This document shows positions 40,905-49,983 of a stretch of DNA of 64,000 nt, in pieces. Numbering within the stretch: the stretch's first letter is position 1; each line of letters begins with the position of its first letter. A program made the position numbers and the translations under genes. The notes under the pieces are model-generated. The model did not search any database and was not told the DNA's origin. It saw only the letters and a program-made list of their open reading frames with translations. Source of the DNA: Empedobacter brevis_A (GTDB taxonomy: Bacteria > Bacteroidota > Bacteroidia > Flavobacteriales > Weeksellaceae); assembly GCF_965118635.1 (NCBI RefSeq), contig NZ_CBCPHV010000003.1, positions 310,001 to 374,000 on the forward strand, written 5' to 3'.

Positions 40905-43550
40905 TTAGTAATTAAGTCTTGATCTGTCGTTGTATTTTAAATCTTGTAGGATTGAAGCTTTGATTCCGATAAAGAAATCATAACTTTTATAAGTTCCCAT
41001 TGGCGTCCAATTGAATGATAATGTAAAGCTTCGTAAATCTCTTTCAAAACCAAAACGTACGTAGGTAATTTCACTATTTATAAAATCATAAGTTGCATTT
41101 GCAGAAATTGCCCAATATGGTGTTGGTGATATTTTACCATTCAATGCAACGGAACCTGTACTATTTCCTTTTCTCTCCGTTCCTTTACTATAATTATAAC
41201 TCAAGTTAGCTGTTAAACTCCAAGGTATGGAAAATTGAGCATAATTATCGTTATCGTAATAAAAATTCTCATCACGAACTGTACCACGTTTTTTATAGTT
41301 CTTGGCATCAAAACGTTTTCCTCCAAAAGTACTATTATCAAAAGTATAACCAGTTCCTAATGTCATATTTGAAATACGAAGATTTCCTAAGCCAAGTTCA
41401 TCAACGTATTGAGAAATTTCTTTTCCTTCTGCATTTATATAACGTTGAATTTTGTATGGATTAACAGTTGATGAAAATTGAACGTTTACTTTTCTATCAA
41501 ACAAAGATGTCATTCCATTAATACTAATTGGCGAAAGTTTAAATTCTTCTGCAGAAAAATTATAAGAAGAACTGAAACGTAAATATTCAAAGATCTTAAC
41601 TTTTTTGAAGCCATTAGGATCATTAGAATCTTTTATTTTCATCTCCAAGTTATTCGAAAGTCCAAAGTTTAATGAATTTGTTAACCCTGGGATTGATACA
41701 CCATATAACATATTTTGATATTGGTTATACCAAACTTCTTCTTGATTTAGGTTTTGATAAGCTTTGTAATATCCCCAAGATTCACTTTGGAAATTTGGAG
41801 TGTAACTATAGCCAATAGATGGCGTGATTACGTGCTGAATACCTAATATCTTAGCATTTTTGTTTGGATTAAGGTATAATCCATAAATATTTGTAGAAAC
41901 AGAAGCATTGAAATTGAATGTACGATAAGTATTAAATCCTTTCAATGTTGTATCTTCTACTTTTCCATTAACAGGGTTATAGTTTTTAATTAAACGATTA
42001 TCTCCCCATACTTCGTTGTAATCAGAAGAAAGTGTAAATGGAAAATAATTTGCAAGTGTAATACCTGTTTGTAAACCAATTTTATGGTTTGCACCCATTC
42101 GCATTTGATCTTTCCACATTTTATCTGTAAAAATATCTTTATCGTTGGTGTTGACCTCGTTTCCTGCTTGCATACTATATGTTAACCCAAGGTTTTGAAT
42201 TAAACCTTCTTTTGGCATATTTTTCTTTGCAAATGGAAAAATACGTGACATTGTTAAGTTTAAACGAGGAAATGCAATATTAATATCTCCAGTGTTATAG
42301 TTTTGAGAATGTGACATACTCAATTGAGCTGTTAATGGTGCATTCTCAAAGTTTTTTGTTAAGTTGATGGATGAGTTAACGTTGTTGGTGAAAACTTGTC
42401 CATTATTGATATATTGATTTCGTACCGATTCACGATAATATTTTGAACTCGAAAAATTCACATTCGCATTAAATAACCAGTATGGATTAGCTTTCGGATC
42501 TTGACTATGCGACCACATAACACCAAATAAATTCTGTTTTGAGAAAGCATTTGCTCCATTGTTAATACCTTTTATACCTGTTAAACGATTTTCAATATTC
42601 GCAGCAAGTCTCCCATTGTACTTGTATCGTTTTTTATAGGTAGATTCAGCTCTTGTTGCCCAACTCCCTTTTGTATAAATATCTCCTGAAAGTTTTAAAT
42701 CAAAATTATCACCAAATGGGATGTAAAATCCTAAATCTTCAATAAAAAAACCAAGATTAGTACGTTCCCCTGGACGAGGCATTAATATACCAGCAGCACG
42801 TTTTGCTCCCATAGCTGGAATATATCCAAATGGTAAAGCTAATGGTGTTGGAACATCATAAATCCACATATTGATAGGTCCAGTAATTAATGTTTTCTTA
42901 CCGTTTTTATCAATCATTTTTCCTTCTTTCGCACGAAGAAAATAATCTGGTCGAGTGTCTTTTTCTTCTTTAAAATAAGTATCTGTTGTAAAATCAGCAC
43001 GTTTTAATAACATAACCGAATCGTTGACGCGTTTTGCTTTATCTGCAATGATAATTCCATCTTCTTGCGCCATACGAATATTATACGCGATACCAACTTT
43101 TGTTTTGAAATTTACTTTGAAAGCATCTTGTAAAATTTCTTGTTGACCTTGTATAAATTTTGTTTTTTCAATTATGTTTCCGATAGAGTCACGCTTACCT
43201 TCAGCATATACATCACCAGTATCCCAATTGAGTTCTATATAATCTGCATCAATAGTCATATCACCATAAACAACATGTGCCTTACGTAATAGGTAAGTCA
43301 TACGTTTTTTACGATTATGTATTTCATCCTCGGAACTGTGTTCTACCACAAACTCTAATTTCTCTTTTACAGGAATAATCGTATCTAATTTTATAGAATC
43401 AGAAACTACCTTAGAGTGATCTTTATCGTTATTATTTTGCTTAACTTGTCCAAAAGAAATGGTGCAAACCATAACTGGACTAAAAAATAAAATCGATTTA
43501 ATTGCCTTTGTAAACAAATTGAAAAACTTATTTTTTATAAATTGCGTCAA
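40905..43550 (-). CDS. LptD-like outer-membrane LPS-assembly protein
   Basis: 881 residues. A signal peptide with a long n-region (1-34, hydrophobic 18-33) is followed by an OstA-like domain (about 65-215; VYGDMTIDADYIELNWDTGDVYAEGK) that should contact the periplasmic LPS bridge. The rest is beta-barrel sequence (about 230-881) with alternating aromatic strands and an ending RSRLNY. The region PALPFGYIP (near 236) belongs to the conserved LptD block. Bacteroidota homologues are distant from E. coli LptD, so I leave the symbol blank. First gene of the ridA-pdxA operon; divergent from the amidase gene. Confidence 0.85.
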   Translation of the reverse strand: MTQFIKNKFFNLFTKAIKSILFFSPVMVCTISFGQVKQNNNDKDHSKVVSDSIKLDTIIPVKEKLEFVVEHSSEDEIHNRKKRMTYLLRKAHVVYGDMTIDADYIELNWDTGDVYAEGKRDSIGNIIEKTKFIQGQQEILQDAFKVNFKTKVGIAYNIRMAQEDGIIIADKAKRVNDSVMLLKRADFTTDTYFKEEKDTRPDYFLRAKEGKMIDKNGKKTLITGPINMWIYDVPTPLALPFGYIPAMGAKRAAGILMPRPGERTNLGFFIEDLGFYIPFGDNFDLKLSGDIYTKGSWATRAESTYKKRYKYNGRLAANIENRLTGIKGINNGANAFSKQNLFGVMWSHSQDPKANPYWLFNANVNFSSSKYYRESVRNQYINNGQVFTNNVNSSINLTKNFENAPLTAQLSMSHSQNYNTGDINIAFPRLNLTMSRIFPFAKKNMPKEGLIQNLGLTYSMQAGNEVNTNDKDIFTDKMWKDQMRMGANHKIGLQTGITLANYFPFTLSSDYNEVWGDNRLIKNYNPVNGKVEDTTLKGFNTYRTFNFNASVSTNIYGLYLNPNKNAKILGIQHVITPSIGYSYTPNFQSESWGYYKAYQNLNQEEVWYNQYQNMLYGVSIPGLTNSLNFGLSNNLEMKIKDSNDPNGFKKVKIFEYLRFSSSYNFSAEEFKLSPISINGMTSLFDRKVNVQFSSTVNPYKIQRYINAEGKEISQYVDELGLGNLRISNMTLGTGYTFDNSTFGGKRFDAKNYKKRGTVRDENFYYDNDNYAQFSIPWSLTANLSYNYSKGTERKGNSTGSVALNGKISPTPYWAISANATYDFINSEITYVRFGFERDLRSFTLSFNWTPMGTYKSYDFFIGIKASILQDLKYNDRSRLNY

Positions 43551-43577
43551 AATTAATCAAAAAAACAAACCTAAAGT

Positions 43578-44885
43578 ATGAGTTTAAAAATGATTAACAT
43601 ACAAAAGTATTTATTTTTTGCGATGATAATGGTATTTTCTACATTTTCATTTGCTCAAAAGAAACAAAATTTTGTAATTGTTATTGATGCTGGTCATGGC
43701 GGACATGATGCTGGAGCAAGGGGAGTCGCTGATTTAGAAAAGAATATCACGTTGGATGTTTCGAAAAGATTAGCAGAATTAATTAAAAAAAATCACAAAG
43801 ATGTTAAAGTTGTTTTAACACGTGATAGAGATATTTTTTTAGAATTATGGGAACGTACAAAAATATCGAATGATAATCATGCGAATTTATTCGTCTCGAT
43901 TCACTGTAATTCGGCTGATAACAAAAGTGCAACTGGAACAGAAACATTTGTAATGGGATTGAAACGATCTAACGAAACAGATGAAGTATCTAAACGAGAG
44001 AATTCAGTTGTATTTTTAGAAAAAGATCAAGAGCGTTACGAAAAATTTAATCCAAATGATCCAGAAGCTGTTATTGCTTTTGAGATTATGAATGCTGCTT
44101 ATAAAGAACAATCTATTCGTTTTGCAGATTTAGTTGAAAAAGGTTTTGTGAACCGTGATTTCAGAAAAAGTAGAGGAGTTAAACAAGCAAATTTTCACGT
44201 ATTGAGAGGAAATGCGTCACCTTCTGTTTTAGTTGAGTTAGGATTTATTTCTAATTATGATGAAGGAACATACCTAGCTTCTGAAGAAGGAAAGGAGAAA
44301 ACAACAAATACTATTTACGAAGCTTTCAAGCAATTCAAAAAAGAATACGATCGTAGAAGTGGAATAGAGGAAGAAGATGAGAAATCAAAACCTGTTAAGA
44401 AAGTTGAAAAACCTGTAGAAGGAAAAAAATTGAAGGTGAAAGTAATGGAATCTAAAATGAAATTTTCTTCAACTTCACCACAATTAAGAGGTTTAACAGA
44501 TTTAGATGTAATTCAAGAAGGAGACAATTACGTTTACTATTATGGAGAAACAGATTTGCAATCTCGCGCCGACGATTTATTACAAACTGTAAAACGTAAA
44601 GGTTTTTCTGGTGCGAAAATTGTAGAATTTGAAACGAATAAAAAATTAGAAGGCGGTAAAAATTATCGTGTTCAGTTTATGACATCAAACAAGAAATATA
44701 AAGACAAAGATGATAAATTTAACGGACTGACAAATGTTTTGAGAGTGAAAGAAGGCGGGCTTCAGAAATATTATTTCGGAGCTGATAAAACAATGGAAGC
44801 CGCTCAAAATACATTAAAAAAAGTTCAAGACAAAGGATTTAGAAACGCATTTATCGTTACTTTTAATGGTGAAGAACCAATGTAA
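43578..44885 (+). CDS. N-acetylmuramoyl-L-alanine amidase with C-terminal SPOR-like repeats
   Basis: A 435-residue exported Amidase_3 (AmiC-type) zinc hydrolase. The signal peptide is 1-26; a second possible start is Met5. Zinc ligands and catalytic residues are His40 (DAGHGGHD), Glu54, His109 (SIHCNSAD) and Glu220 (VLVELGFISN). It cleaves the stem peptide from muramic acid. After a Lys/Glu-rich linker (240-285), two repeats of about 70 residues (288-352 and 360-430) resemble SPOR domains, which would target denuded septal glycan. The start is 27 bp from the divergent lptD-like gene. Confidence 0.9.
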   Translation: MSLKMINIQKYLFFAMIMVFSTFSFAQKKQNFVIVIDAGHGGHDAGARGVADLEKNITLDVSKRLAELIKKNHKDVKVVLTRDRDIFLELWERTKISNDNHANLFVSIHCNSADNKSATGTETFVMGLKRSNETDEVSKRENSVVFLEKDQERYEKFNPNDPEAVIAFEIMNAAYKEQSIRFADLVEKGFVNRDFRKSRGVKQANFHVLRGNASPSVLVELGFISNYDEGTYLASEEGKEKTTNTIYEAFKQFKKEYDRRSGIEEEDEKSKPVKKVEKPVEGKKLKVKVMESKMKFSSTSPQLRGLTDLDVIQEGDNYVYYYGETDLQSRADDLLQTVKRKGFSGAKIVEFETNKKLEGGKNYRVQFMTSNKKYKDKDDKFNGLTNVLRVKEGGLQKYYFGADKTMEAAQNTLKKVQDKGFRNAFIVTFNGEEPM

Positions 44886-44920
44886 ACGTAATATAAAATG
44901 TTTCTTTATAAATTAAATTT

Positions 44921-44928
44921 TATTTTTG
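44921..44928 (+). promoter_or_regulatory. -7 box upstream of the MCE gene
   Basis: TATTTTTG fits TAnnTTTG, 16 bp before the GTG start at 44945, predicting a nearly leaderless transcript. Confidence 0.45.
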
Positions 44929-44944
44929 CATAAAATCATAACAA

Positions 44945-45919
44945 GTGAAGTTATCTAAAGAATTAAAAATAGGAATTGTTACTATCTTAACCTTAGTAGG
45001 TTTTTTCATGCTATTCAATTTCCTAAAAGGTCAAAATATTTTTTCATCAGGACGTTTGTTTACAGTGAAATATGAAAACGTAAGCGGATTAGCTCCTTCA
45101 AAACCTGTCTCTGTAAATGGATTGAGAGTTGGTCAGGTGAAAGAAATTAAAATTGTTGATACAGCAAAACCTATCTATTTTGAAGTTGTAATTTCTGTAG
45201 AAAAAAATATTCAGTTTTCGAAAAAAACGATTGCAGAGATTTATGAACCAGGAATTATGTCTGGACCAGAAGTTAGACTTTTATTAGACTATGGACCAGA
45301 TATTGCAAAAGATGGCGATTTTTTACAAGGTCGTATTGCAGGAGGAATGTTAGATGGATTAACAAAACAATTATCACCAACCCAAGCAAAACTAGATAGT
45401 GTTTTATTAAGTTTTAACCATACATTAGGAAGTTTAAACAATGTGTTAGATCCATCAACTCAACAAGATATTAAAGCGATGTTGAGAAATCTTAACCATA
45501 CAATAGATTCTTTCGATAAAACAGCACAATCTTTAACTGCAACATCAAATAGTGCAAACAGATTAATTGCTACAAACGAAAAAACATTGAATACAACGTT
45601 GAACAACGCAAGTGCTACAATGGCTTCTGCAAAAGCAACGGTAGATAAATTTGGGAAAACAGCAGATAAATTAAATGCTTTAGAATTAGATCAAGTGATT
45701 AAAAACTTCGAAAATGCATCTAAAAACCTAAATACTTTGTTAGAAGATATGAACAATGGTAAAGGTTCTTTAGGTAAATTAGCAAAAGATGAAACACTTG
45801 CAAACGAATTAGAAGCAACAATCAAAAATATGAATGAATTAGTAACAGACCTGAAAAAGAATCCAAGTCGTTATGTAAACATTTCAGTTTTTGGAAAAAA
45901 ACAAAAGATAGAACCATAA
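44945..45919 (+). CDS. MlaD-family (MCE domain) lipid-transport protein
   Basis: 324 residues with a GTG start, placed here because the membrane anchor begins at once (KLSKELKIGIVTILTLVGFF). One helix (about 8-26) is followed by an MCE domain (about 37-110: YENVSGLAPSKPVSVNGLRVG, then PGIMSGPEVRLLLDYG). The rest is a long helical region rich in Ser/Asn/Thr with heptad spacing (about 140-300). It binds phospholipid in the periplasm as part of a trans-envelope transporter. The ATPase (MlaF) and permease (MlaE) genes are not next to it. Confidence 0.88.
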   Translation: MKLSKELKIGIVTILTLVGFFMLFNFLKGQNIFSSGRLFTVKYENVSGLAPSKPVSVNGLRVGQVKEIKIVDTAKPIYFEVVISVEKNIQFSKKTIAEIYEPGIMSGPEVRLLLDYGPDIAKDGDFLQGRIAGGMLDGLTKQLSPTQAKLDSVLLSFNHTLGSLNNVLDPSTQQDIKAMLRNLNHTIDSFDKTAQSLTATSNSANRLIATNEKTLNTTLNNASATMASAKATVDKFGKTADKLNALELDQVIKNFENASKNLNTLLEDMNNGKGSLGKLAKDETLANELEATIKNMNELVTDLKKNPSRYVNISVFGKKQKIEP

Positions 45920-45967
45920 GATTAGAACAAAATAAAACTCAAAACTCACAAAAAAGACAAATAAAAA

Positions 45968-47296
45968 ATGATGAAGTACATTCCAAATGTAATCTTTCTT
46001 CTAATTATGATTGGAAGTATTTGGTTTTTTGCGCAGAATGTAAAAAAGCTAATACGTAATATCAAATTAGGAAAAGAAATCGATCGTTTTGATCATCCAG
46101 CAGAAAGGTGGAAAACGATGGCTCGAGTGGCTTTAGGACAAGGGAAAATGACCGTTCGTCCTGTAGCTGGTATTCTACATATTTTTGTTTATGTAGGATT
46201 TGTATTAATTAATATTGAAGTGCTAGAAATCATAATAGATGGTGTATTCGGAACTCACCGTGTATTAAGTTTCTTAGGAGGATTCTATAATGGAATGATA
46301 GCATTCTTCGAAATTTTAGCATTTTTAGTAATGGTTTCTTGTATCATATTTTTGATCAGAAGAAATATCGTGAAAGTTCAACGTTTCTGGAAACCAGAAA
46401 TGAAAGGCTGGCCGAAAGATGATGCAAACTATATTTTGTATATGGAGGTAGCATTTATGTTAGCTTTATTTACAATGAATGGAGCAGATCAAGTTTTGCA
46501 AAAAATGGGAGCGCCTCATTATTTACAAGTAGGTACTTTCCCAATTTCGTCTTGGTTAACAGCACCACTTATTAGCCATTTCAACGATATTACATTTATT
46601 ACAATTATAGAAAGAGCCGCTTGGTGGTTCCATATTATTGGAATCTTCTTTTTCTTGAATTATTTATATTACTCAAAGCATTTACATATTATCTTGGCTT
46701 TTCCTAACACATGGTTCTCTAAATTAGAGCCAAAAGGAGAATTTAACAATTTACAATCTGTAACAGATGAGGTAAAAATGATGATGGATCCAAATGCAGA
46801 CCCTTATGCTGCTCCTGCTGAACCACAAGGAGAACCAGAAACATTTGGAGCTAAAGACGTTTTTGATCTAAATCGTGTACAATTACTAAATGCATATACT
46901 TGTACAGAATGTGGTCGTTGTACTTCCGAATGTCCAGCAAATTTGACAGGAAAAAAATTATCTCCTCGAAAAATTATGATGGATACTCGTGATCGTTTAG
47001 AAGAAATAAGTAGAAATATCGATACAAATGGAAAATTTGTAGATGATGGAAAAATGCTTGTGAATGATTACATCACACCAGAAGAATTATGGGCATGTAC
47101 ATCTTGTAATGCTTGTACACAAGCTTGTCCTGTAAATATAGATCCTTTATCAATTATTATTGATTTACGTCGCTATTTGGTAATGGAACAATCTGCAGCA
47201 CCACAAGAATTAAACATGATGATGACCAATGTCGAAAACAATGGAGCACCATGGCAATTTAACAATGCAGATAGATTAAACTGGGCAAACGATTAA
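45968..47296 (+). CDS. Membrane-bound 4Fe-4S reductase subunit (GlpC/HdrD N-terminal type)
   Basis: 442 residues. The N-terminal half has five or six membrane helices (about 6-245) and resembles the NarI/HdrE-like haem membrane domain. Two 4Fe-4S clusters follow: CTECGRCTSEC at 312-322 and CTSCNACTQAC at 377-387, each with the trailing Pro. The partner CCG-domain subunit is encoded at 47834, with a HAD-type gene in between. The pair would pass electrons between a membrane quinone and an unknown soluble donor or acceptor. Related genes in Bacteroidota are labelled only Fe-S oxidoreductase. Confidence 0.85.
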   Translation: MMKYIPNVIFLLIMIGSIWFFAQNVKKLIRNIKLGKEIDRFDHPAERWKTMARVALGQGKMTVRPVAGILHIFVYVGFVLINIEVLEIIIDGVFGTHRVLSFLGGFYNGMIAFFEILAFLVMVSCIIFLIRRNIVKVQRFWKPEMKGWPKDDANYILYMEVAFMLALFTMNGADQVLQKMGAPHYLQVGTFPISSWLTAPLISHFNDITFITIIERAAWWFHIIGIFFFLNYLYYSKHLHIILAFPNTWFSKLEPKGEFNNLQSVTDEVKMMMDPNADPYAAPAEPQGEPETFGAKDVFDLNRVQLLNAYTCTECGRCTSECPANLTGKKLSPRKIMMDTRDRLEEISRNIDTNGKFVDDGKMLVNDYITPEELWACTSCNACTQACPVNIDPLSIIIDLRRYLVMEQSAAPQELNMMMTNVENNGAPWQFNNADRLNWAND

Positions 47297-47364
47297 AATT
47301 GTCTATATAATTTTACTCATTCTCGAAGAATTATTAATTTACATATAACACAAACACAACACAA

Positions 47365-47793
47365 ATGAAAAATTTCTTAGAGGAGAAGATTGAGAACGGA
47401 GAAAGATTAAGTCCCATTTTGCCTGCAAATGTTAAAAACTATTTGATTGACATTGACGGAACAATTTGTGACGATATTCCTAATGAAGAACCAGAAAGAA
47501 TGTTAACAGCAAAGGTTTATCCAGATGCTTTAGAAACATTGAACAAATGGTATGATGAAGGACATATAATCACCTTTTTTACGTCAAGAACAGAAGAGCA
47601 TCGCGAATACACTGAAATTTGGTTAAAAAAACATGGTTTTAAATATCATGGAATTCTGATGGGAAAACCTCGTGGAGGAAATTATCATTGGGTAGATAAC
47701 CATTTAGTAAAAGCAACACGATACAATGGTAAATTTACAGATTTGATTGAAAAAAATGTTTCCATTCAAGTTTTTGATGATGGAAAACATTAA
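47365..47793 (+). CDS. Small HAD-superfamily phosphatase-like protein
   Basis: 142 residues, a minimal HAD fold. Motif I is LIDIDGT with Asp29 and Asp31, motif II is the Ser of TFFTSRTEE near 71, motif III is the Lys region of MGKPRGG, and motif IV may be VDNH near 109. There is no cap domain to speak of, so it may act on a large or protein-bound phosphate. It is set between the two Fe-S subunit genes with gaps of 68 and 40 bp, and so probably belongs to the same transcript. Similar proteins are sometimes annotated as phosphoheptose isomerase, which the sequence does not support. Confidence 0.8.
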   Translation: MKNFLEEKIENGERLSPILPANVKNYLIDIDGTICDDIPNEEPERMLTAKVYPDALETLNKWYDEGHIITFFTSRTEEHREYTEIWLKKHGFKYHGILMGKPRGGNYHWVDNHLVKATRYNGKFTDLIEKNVSIQVFDDGKH

Positions 47794-47833
47794 ATCAAAT
47801 CCATTATTATAACAACAAAGACTACAAAAAAAT

Positions 47834-48625
47834 ATGTCAAATATTACAGTTAAGACAATGGCTCAATATATGGCCGAAGGCAAACAACCAGAAGTTTTAT
47901 TTTGGGTGGGATGTGCTGGAAGTTTTGATGATAGAGCAAAAAAAATAACACGAGCATTCGTAAAGATTTTAAATAATATCGGGGTAGAATTTGCAGTTTT
48001 AGGAACAGAAGAATCTTGTACAGGAGATCCTGCAAAAAGAGCTGGAAATGAATTTGTTTTTCAAATGCAAGCGATGATGAATATTGAAGTTCTGAATGCT
48101 TACGAAGTGAAAAAAATTGTAACAACTTGCCCGCACTGTTTCAATACTTTGAAAAATGAATACCCAAGTTTAGGAGGTGAATATGAGGTTTTACACCATT
48201 CTCAATATTTACAACAATTAATTAACGAAGGTAAATTGAAATTAGAAGGTTCAGAAACATTCAAAGGAAGACGCATTACTTTTCATGATCCTTGTTATTT
48301 AGGTCGTGGTAATAATGTTTACGAAGCTCCTCGAGAATTAATCGAAAAATTAGATGCCGAGTTGGTAGAAATGAAACGTTGTAAAACACGTGGATTATGT
48401 TGTGGAGCTGGAGGTTCGCAAATGTTCAAAGAACCAGAAAAAGGAAATATCGATATTAATATTGAGCGTACCGAAGAAGCACTAGAAAAAGAACCACATA
48501 TTATAGCTACAGGTTGTCCTTTCTGTAATACAATGATGACAGATGGTGTGAAACATTTCGAGAAGGAATCTACAGTTCTGGTAAAAGATTTAGCAGAACT
48601 AATTATGGAAGCCAAAGATTTATAA
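47834..48625 (+). CDS. CCG-domain Fe-S oxidoreductase subunit (HdrB/GlpC C-terminal type)
   Basis: A 263-residue soluble protein with two CCG (Cys-rich) domains. The first has WVGCAGSFDDRA and TTCPHCFNTL; the second has FHDPCYLGR, RCKTRGLCCGAGG and GCPFCNTMM. These motifs bind the non-cubane 4Fe-4S cluster of heterodisulfide-reductase B type. Together with the membrane subunit at 45968 it makes a split version of the GlpC/LldE/Hdr module. Electron partners are unknown. A long palindromic terminator follows. Confidence 0.88.
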   Translation: MSNITVKTMAQYMAEGKQPEVLFWVGCAGSFDDRAKKITRAFVKILNNIGVEFAVLGTEESCTGDPAKRAGNEFVFQMQAMMNIEVLNAYEVKKIVTTCPHCFNTLKNEYPSLGGEYEVLHHSQYLQQLINEGKLKLEGSETFKGRRITFHDPCYLGRGNNVYEAPRELIEKLDAELVEMKRCKTRGLCCGAGGSQMFKEPEKGNIDINIERTEEALEKEPHIIATGCPFCNTMMTDGVKHFEKESTVLVKDLAELIMEAKDL

Positions 48626-48647
48626 ATCTTACATCATTTAAAATAAA

Positions 48648-48691
48648 AAAACAAATCAACCATTTCAATATTGAAATGGTTGATTTGTTTT
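48648..48691 (+). terminator. Long perfect hairpin after the Fe-S operon
   Basis: A 44-bp perfect palindrome, centred between 48669 and 48670, with A and T at the ends. It would end transcription of the Fe-S genes. It is the longest perfect hairpin I saw in the window. Confidence 0.8.
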
Positions 48692-48743
48692 ATAAAGTTT
48701 GATCTCAACATTTAATTTAAAAAATCTCTAATTAATTATTTCG

Positions 48744-48751
48744 TAACTTTG
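48744..48751 (+). promoter_or_regulatory. -7 box of the 155-residue unknown gene
   Basis: TAACTTTG fits the consensus, 27 bp before the ATG at 48778. Confidence 0.5.
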
Positions 48752-48777
48752 AAAAACAAATTATAAACAGAGAGAAA

Positions 48778-49245
48778 ATGAATTTAGCAGACGATTCAAG
48801 AATTTGGATTTTTCAAGCCAATCGTAAATTCTCAATAGAAGAAAAACAAGCTATCACAGCAAAACTAAATAATTTTATTGCAGATTGGAATGCTCATGGA
48901 GCCGAACTTTTAGCAGATTTTGATTTACCATACGATCAATTTATTGTAGTTGGGGTAGACGAAAAACAAGCATCTGCAAGTGGTTGTTCAATTGATAAAC
49001 TAACAAAAATTATTCGCGAAATAGATGCTGATTATTCATTTGATTTACTAAATAGAATGTTGGTATCATACGAAAATGAAAATGAAGTAATCATTGAAAA
49101 ATTACCAATATTTAAACAAAAAGTAAAAGAAGGCGAAATCAAAAATGTAAAAGTTTTTAATAATGGAATTTCATTATTGAATGATTTTAAACAAAATTGG
49201 TTGTTACCATTAGAAGAAAGTTGGGCAAAAACGTTATTGAATTAA
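48778..49245 (+). CDS. Conserved Bacteroidota protein of unknown function
   Basis: A 155-residue soluble protein with a mixed alpha/beta character. It begins NLADDSRIWIFQANRKFS and has a central VVGVDEKQASASGCSIDK block with a single Cys in a Ser-rich turn, which looks like a conserved functional spot. Homologues in flavobacteria are, as I recall, mislabelled ABC transporter ATPase. No Walker A, signature or Walker B motif is present here. The gene is monocistronic, with its own -7 box and terminator. Confidence 0.7.
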   Translation: MNLADDSRIWIFQANRKFSIEEKQAITAKLNNFIADWNAHGAELLADFDLPYDQFIVVGVDEKQASASGCSIDKLTKIIREIDADYSFDLLNRMLVSYENENEVIIEKLPIFKQKVKEGEIKNVKVFNNGISLLNDFKQNWLLPLEESWAKTLLN

Positions 49246-49270
49246 TCTTTTTTAACTAAAAATAATATTT

Positions 49271-49297
49271 AGCCGAGTTCCTTAAGCTCGGCTTTAT
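49271..49297 (+). terminator. Terminator of the 155-residue unknown gene
   Basis: A GC-rich 7-bp stem (49271-49277 with 49287-49293) with a 9-nt loop and a following T-rich tract. Confidence 0.75.
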
Positions 49298-49356
49298 TTT
49301 TGTTAATATAAATTGAAAAAACACTATTTTTACGTAATAATAAATTGAAAAATACT

Positions 49357-49968
49357 ATGAAAAACAAAGGATGTCTTATCGGAGGAGGTGCATTTATAGC
49401 TATTATTGTAATTATCGGCTTATGGCTAATGTCTGCTTATAATGGATTGGTGCCTATGCAAGAAAATGTTGCGGCTCAATGGTCGAATGTAGAAAATACC
49501 TACCAAAAACGTTCAGATTTAGTTAATCAGTTGGTTGGAACTGTAAAAGGAGCGGCTAACTACGAAAAAGAAACATTAACTGCTGTAATTGACGCACGTG
49601 CAAAAGCAACTTCTAATCAAATTAAAATTGATGATCCAAGTCAATTAACACAAGAAAATATTGCTAAATTTCAAGCAGCTCAGGATCAATTAGGATCTAC
49701 ATTAAGTCGTTTATTAGTTTCTGTAGAAAGATATCCAGAATTAAAAGCTGTAAATGGTTTTACAAACTTACAAGCTTCTATAGAAAGTATGGAACAGGAA
49801 GTTTTATTCGAAAGAAAAAAATATAACGAAGCAGCAAAACAATATAATACTAGTATCAGAAAATTTCCAACGAACATAATAGCTGGAGTTACAGGATTTA
49901 CTCAAAAAGGATATTTCGAGGCTGCAGCTGGAACTGAAAATGCGCCTACTGTAGATTTTTCTAAATAA
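49357..49968 (+). CDS. LemA-family membrane protein
   Basis: 203 residues from the ATG at 49357; a TTG 12 bp upstream (49345) is possible but less likely. One N-terminal helix (about 5-24) is followed by the LemA helical bundle, with YNGLVPMQENVAAQWSNVEN near 28-47, RSDLVNQLVGTVKG, the SRLLVSVERYPELKA block and VLFERKKYNEAAKQYN. The outside-facing helical domain is of unknown function. The gene is followed by two TPM-domain genes, the usual LemA-TPM arrangement. Confidence 0.93.
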   Translation: MKNKGCLIGGGAFIAIIVIIGLWLMSAYNGLVPMQENVAAQWSNVENTYQKRSDLVNQLVGTVKGAANYEKETLTAVIDARAKATSNQIKIDDPSQLTQENIAKFQAAQDQLGSTLSRLLVSVERYPELKAVNGFTNLQASIESMEQEVLFERKKYNEAAKQYNTSIRKFPTNIIAGVTGFTQKGYFEAAAGTENAPTVDFSK

Positions 49969-49983
49969 TAAAAAATCATCATT

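Noticed and set aside
43548..43555. TAATTTTG box as an lptD promoter
   Set aside because: It overlaps the start codon itself and no plausible later start keeps the signal peptide, so it is likely chance.
47365..47793. Phosphoheptose isomerase
   Set aside because: The DxDGT and other HAD motifs are clear; there is no SIS-domain sequence.
48648..48691. Insertion-sequence terminal repeat
   Set aside because: No transposase or target duplication nearby; position and A/T ends fit a terminator.
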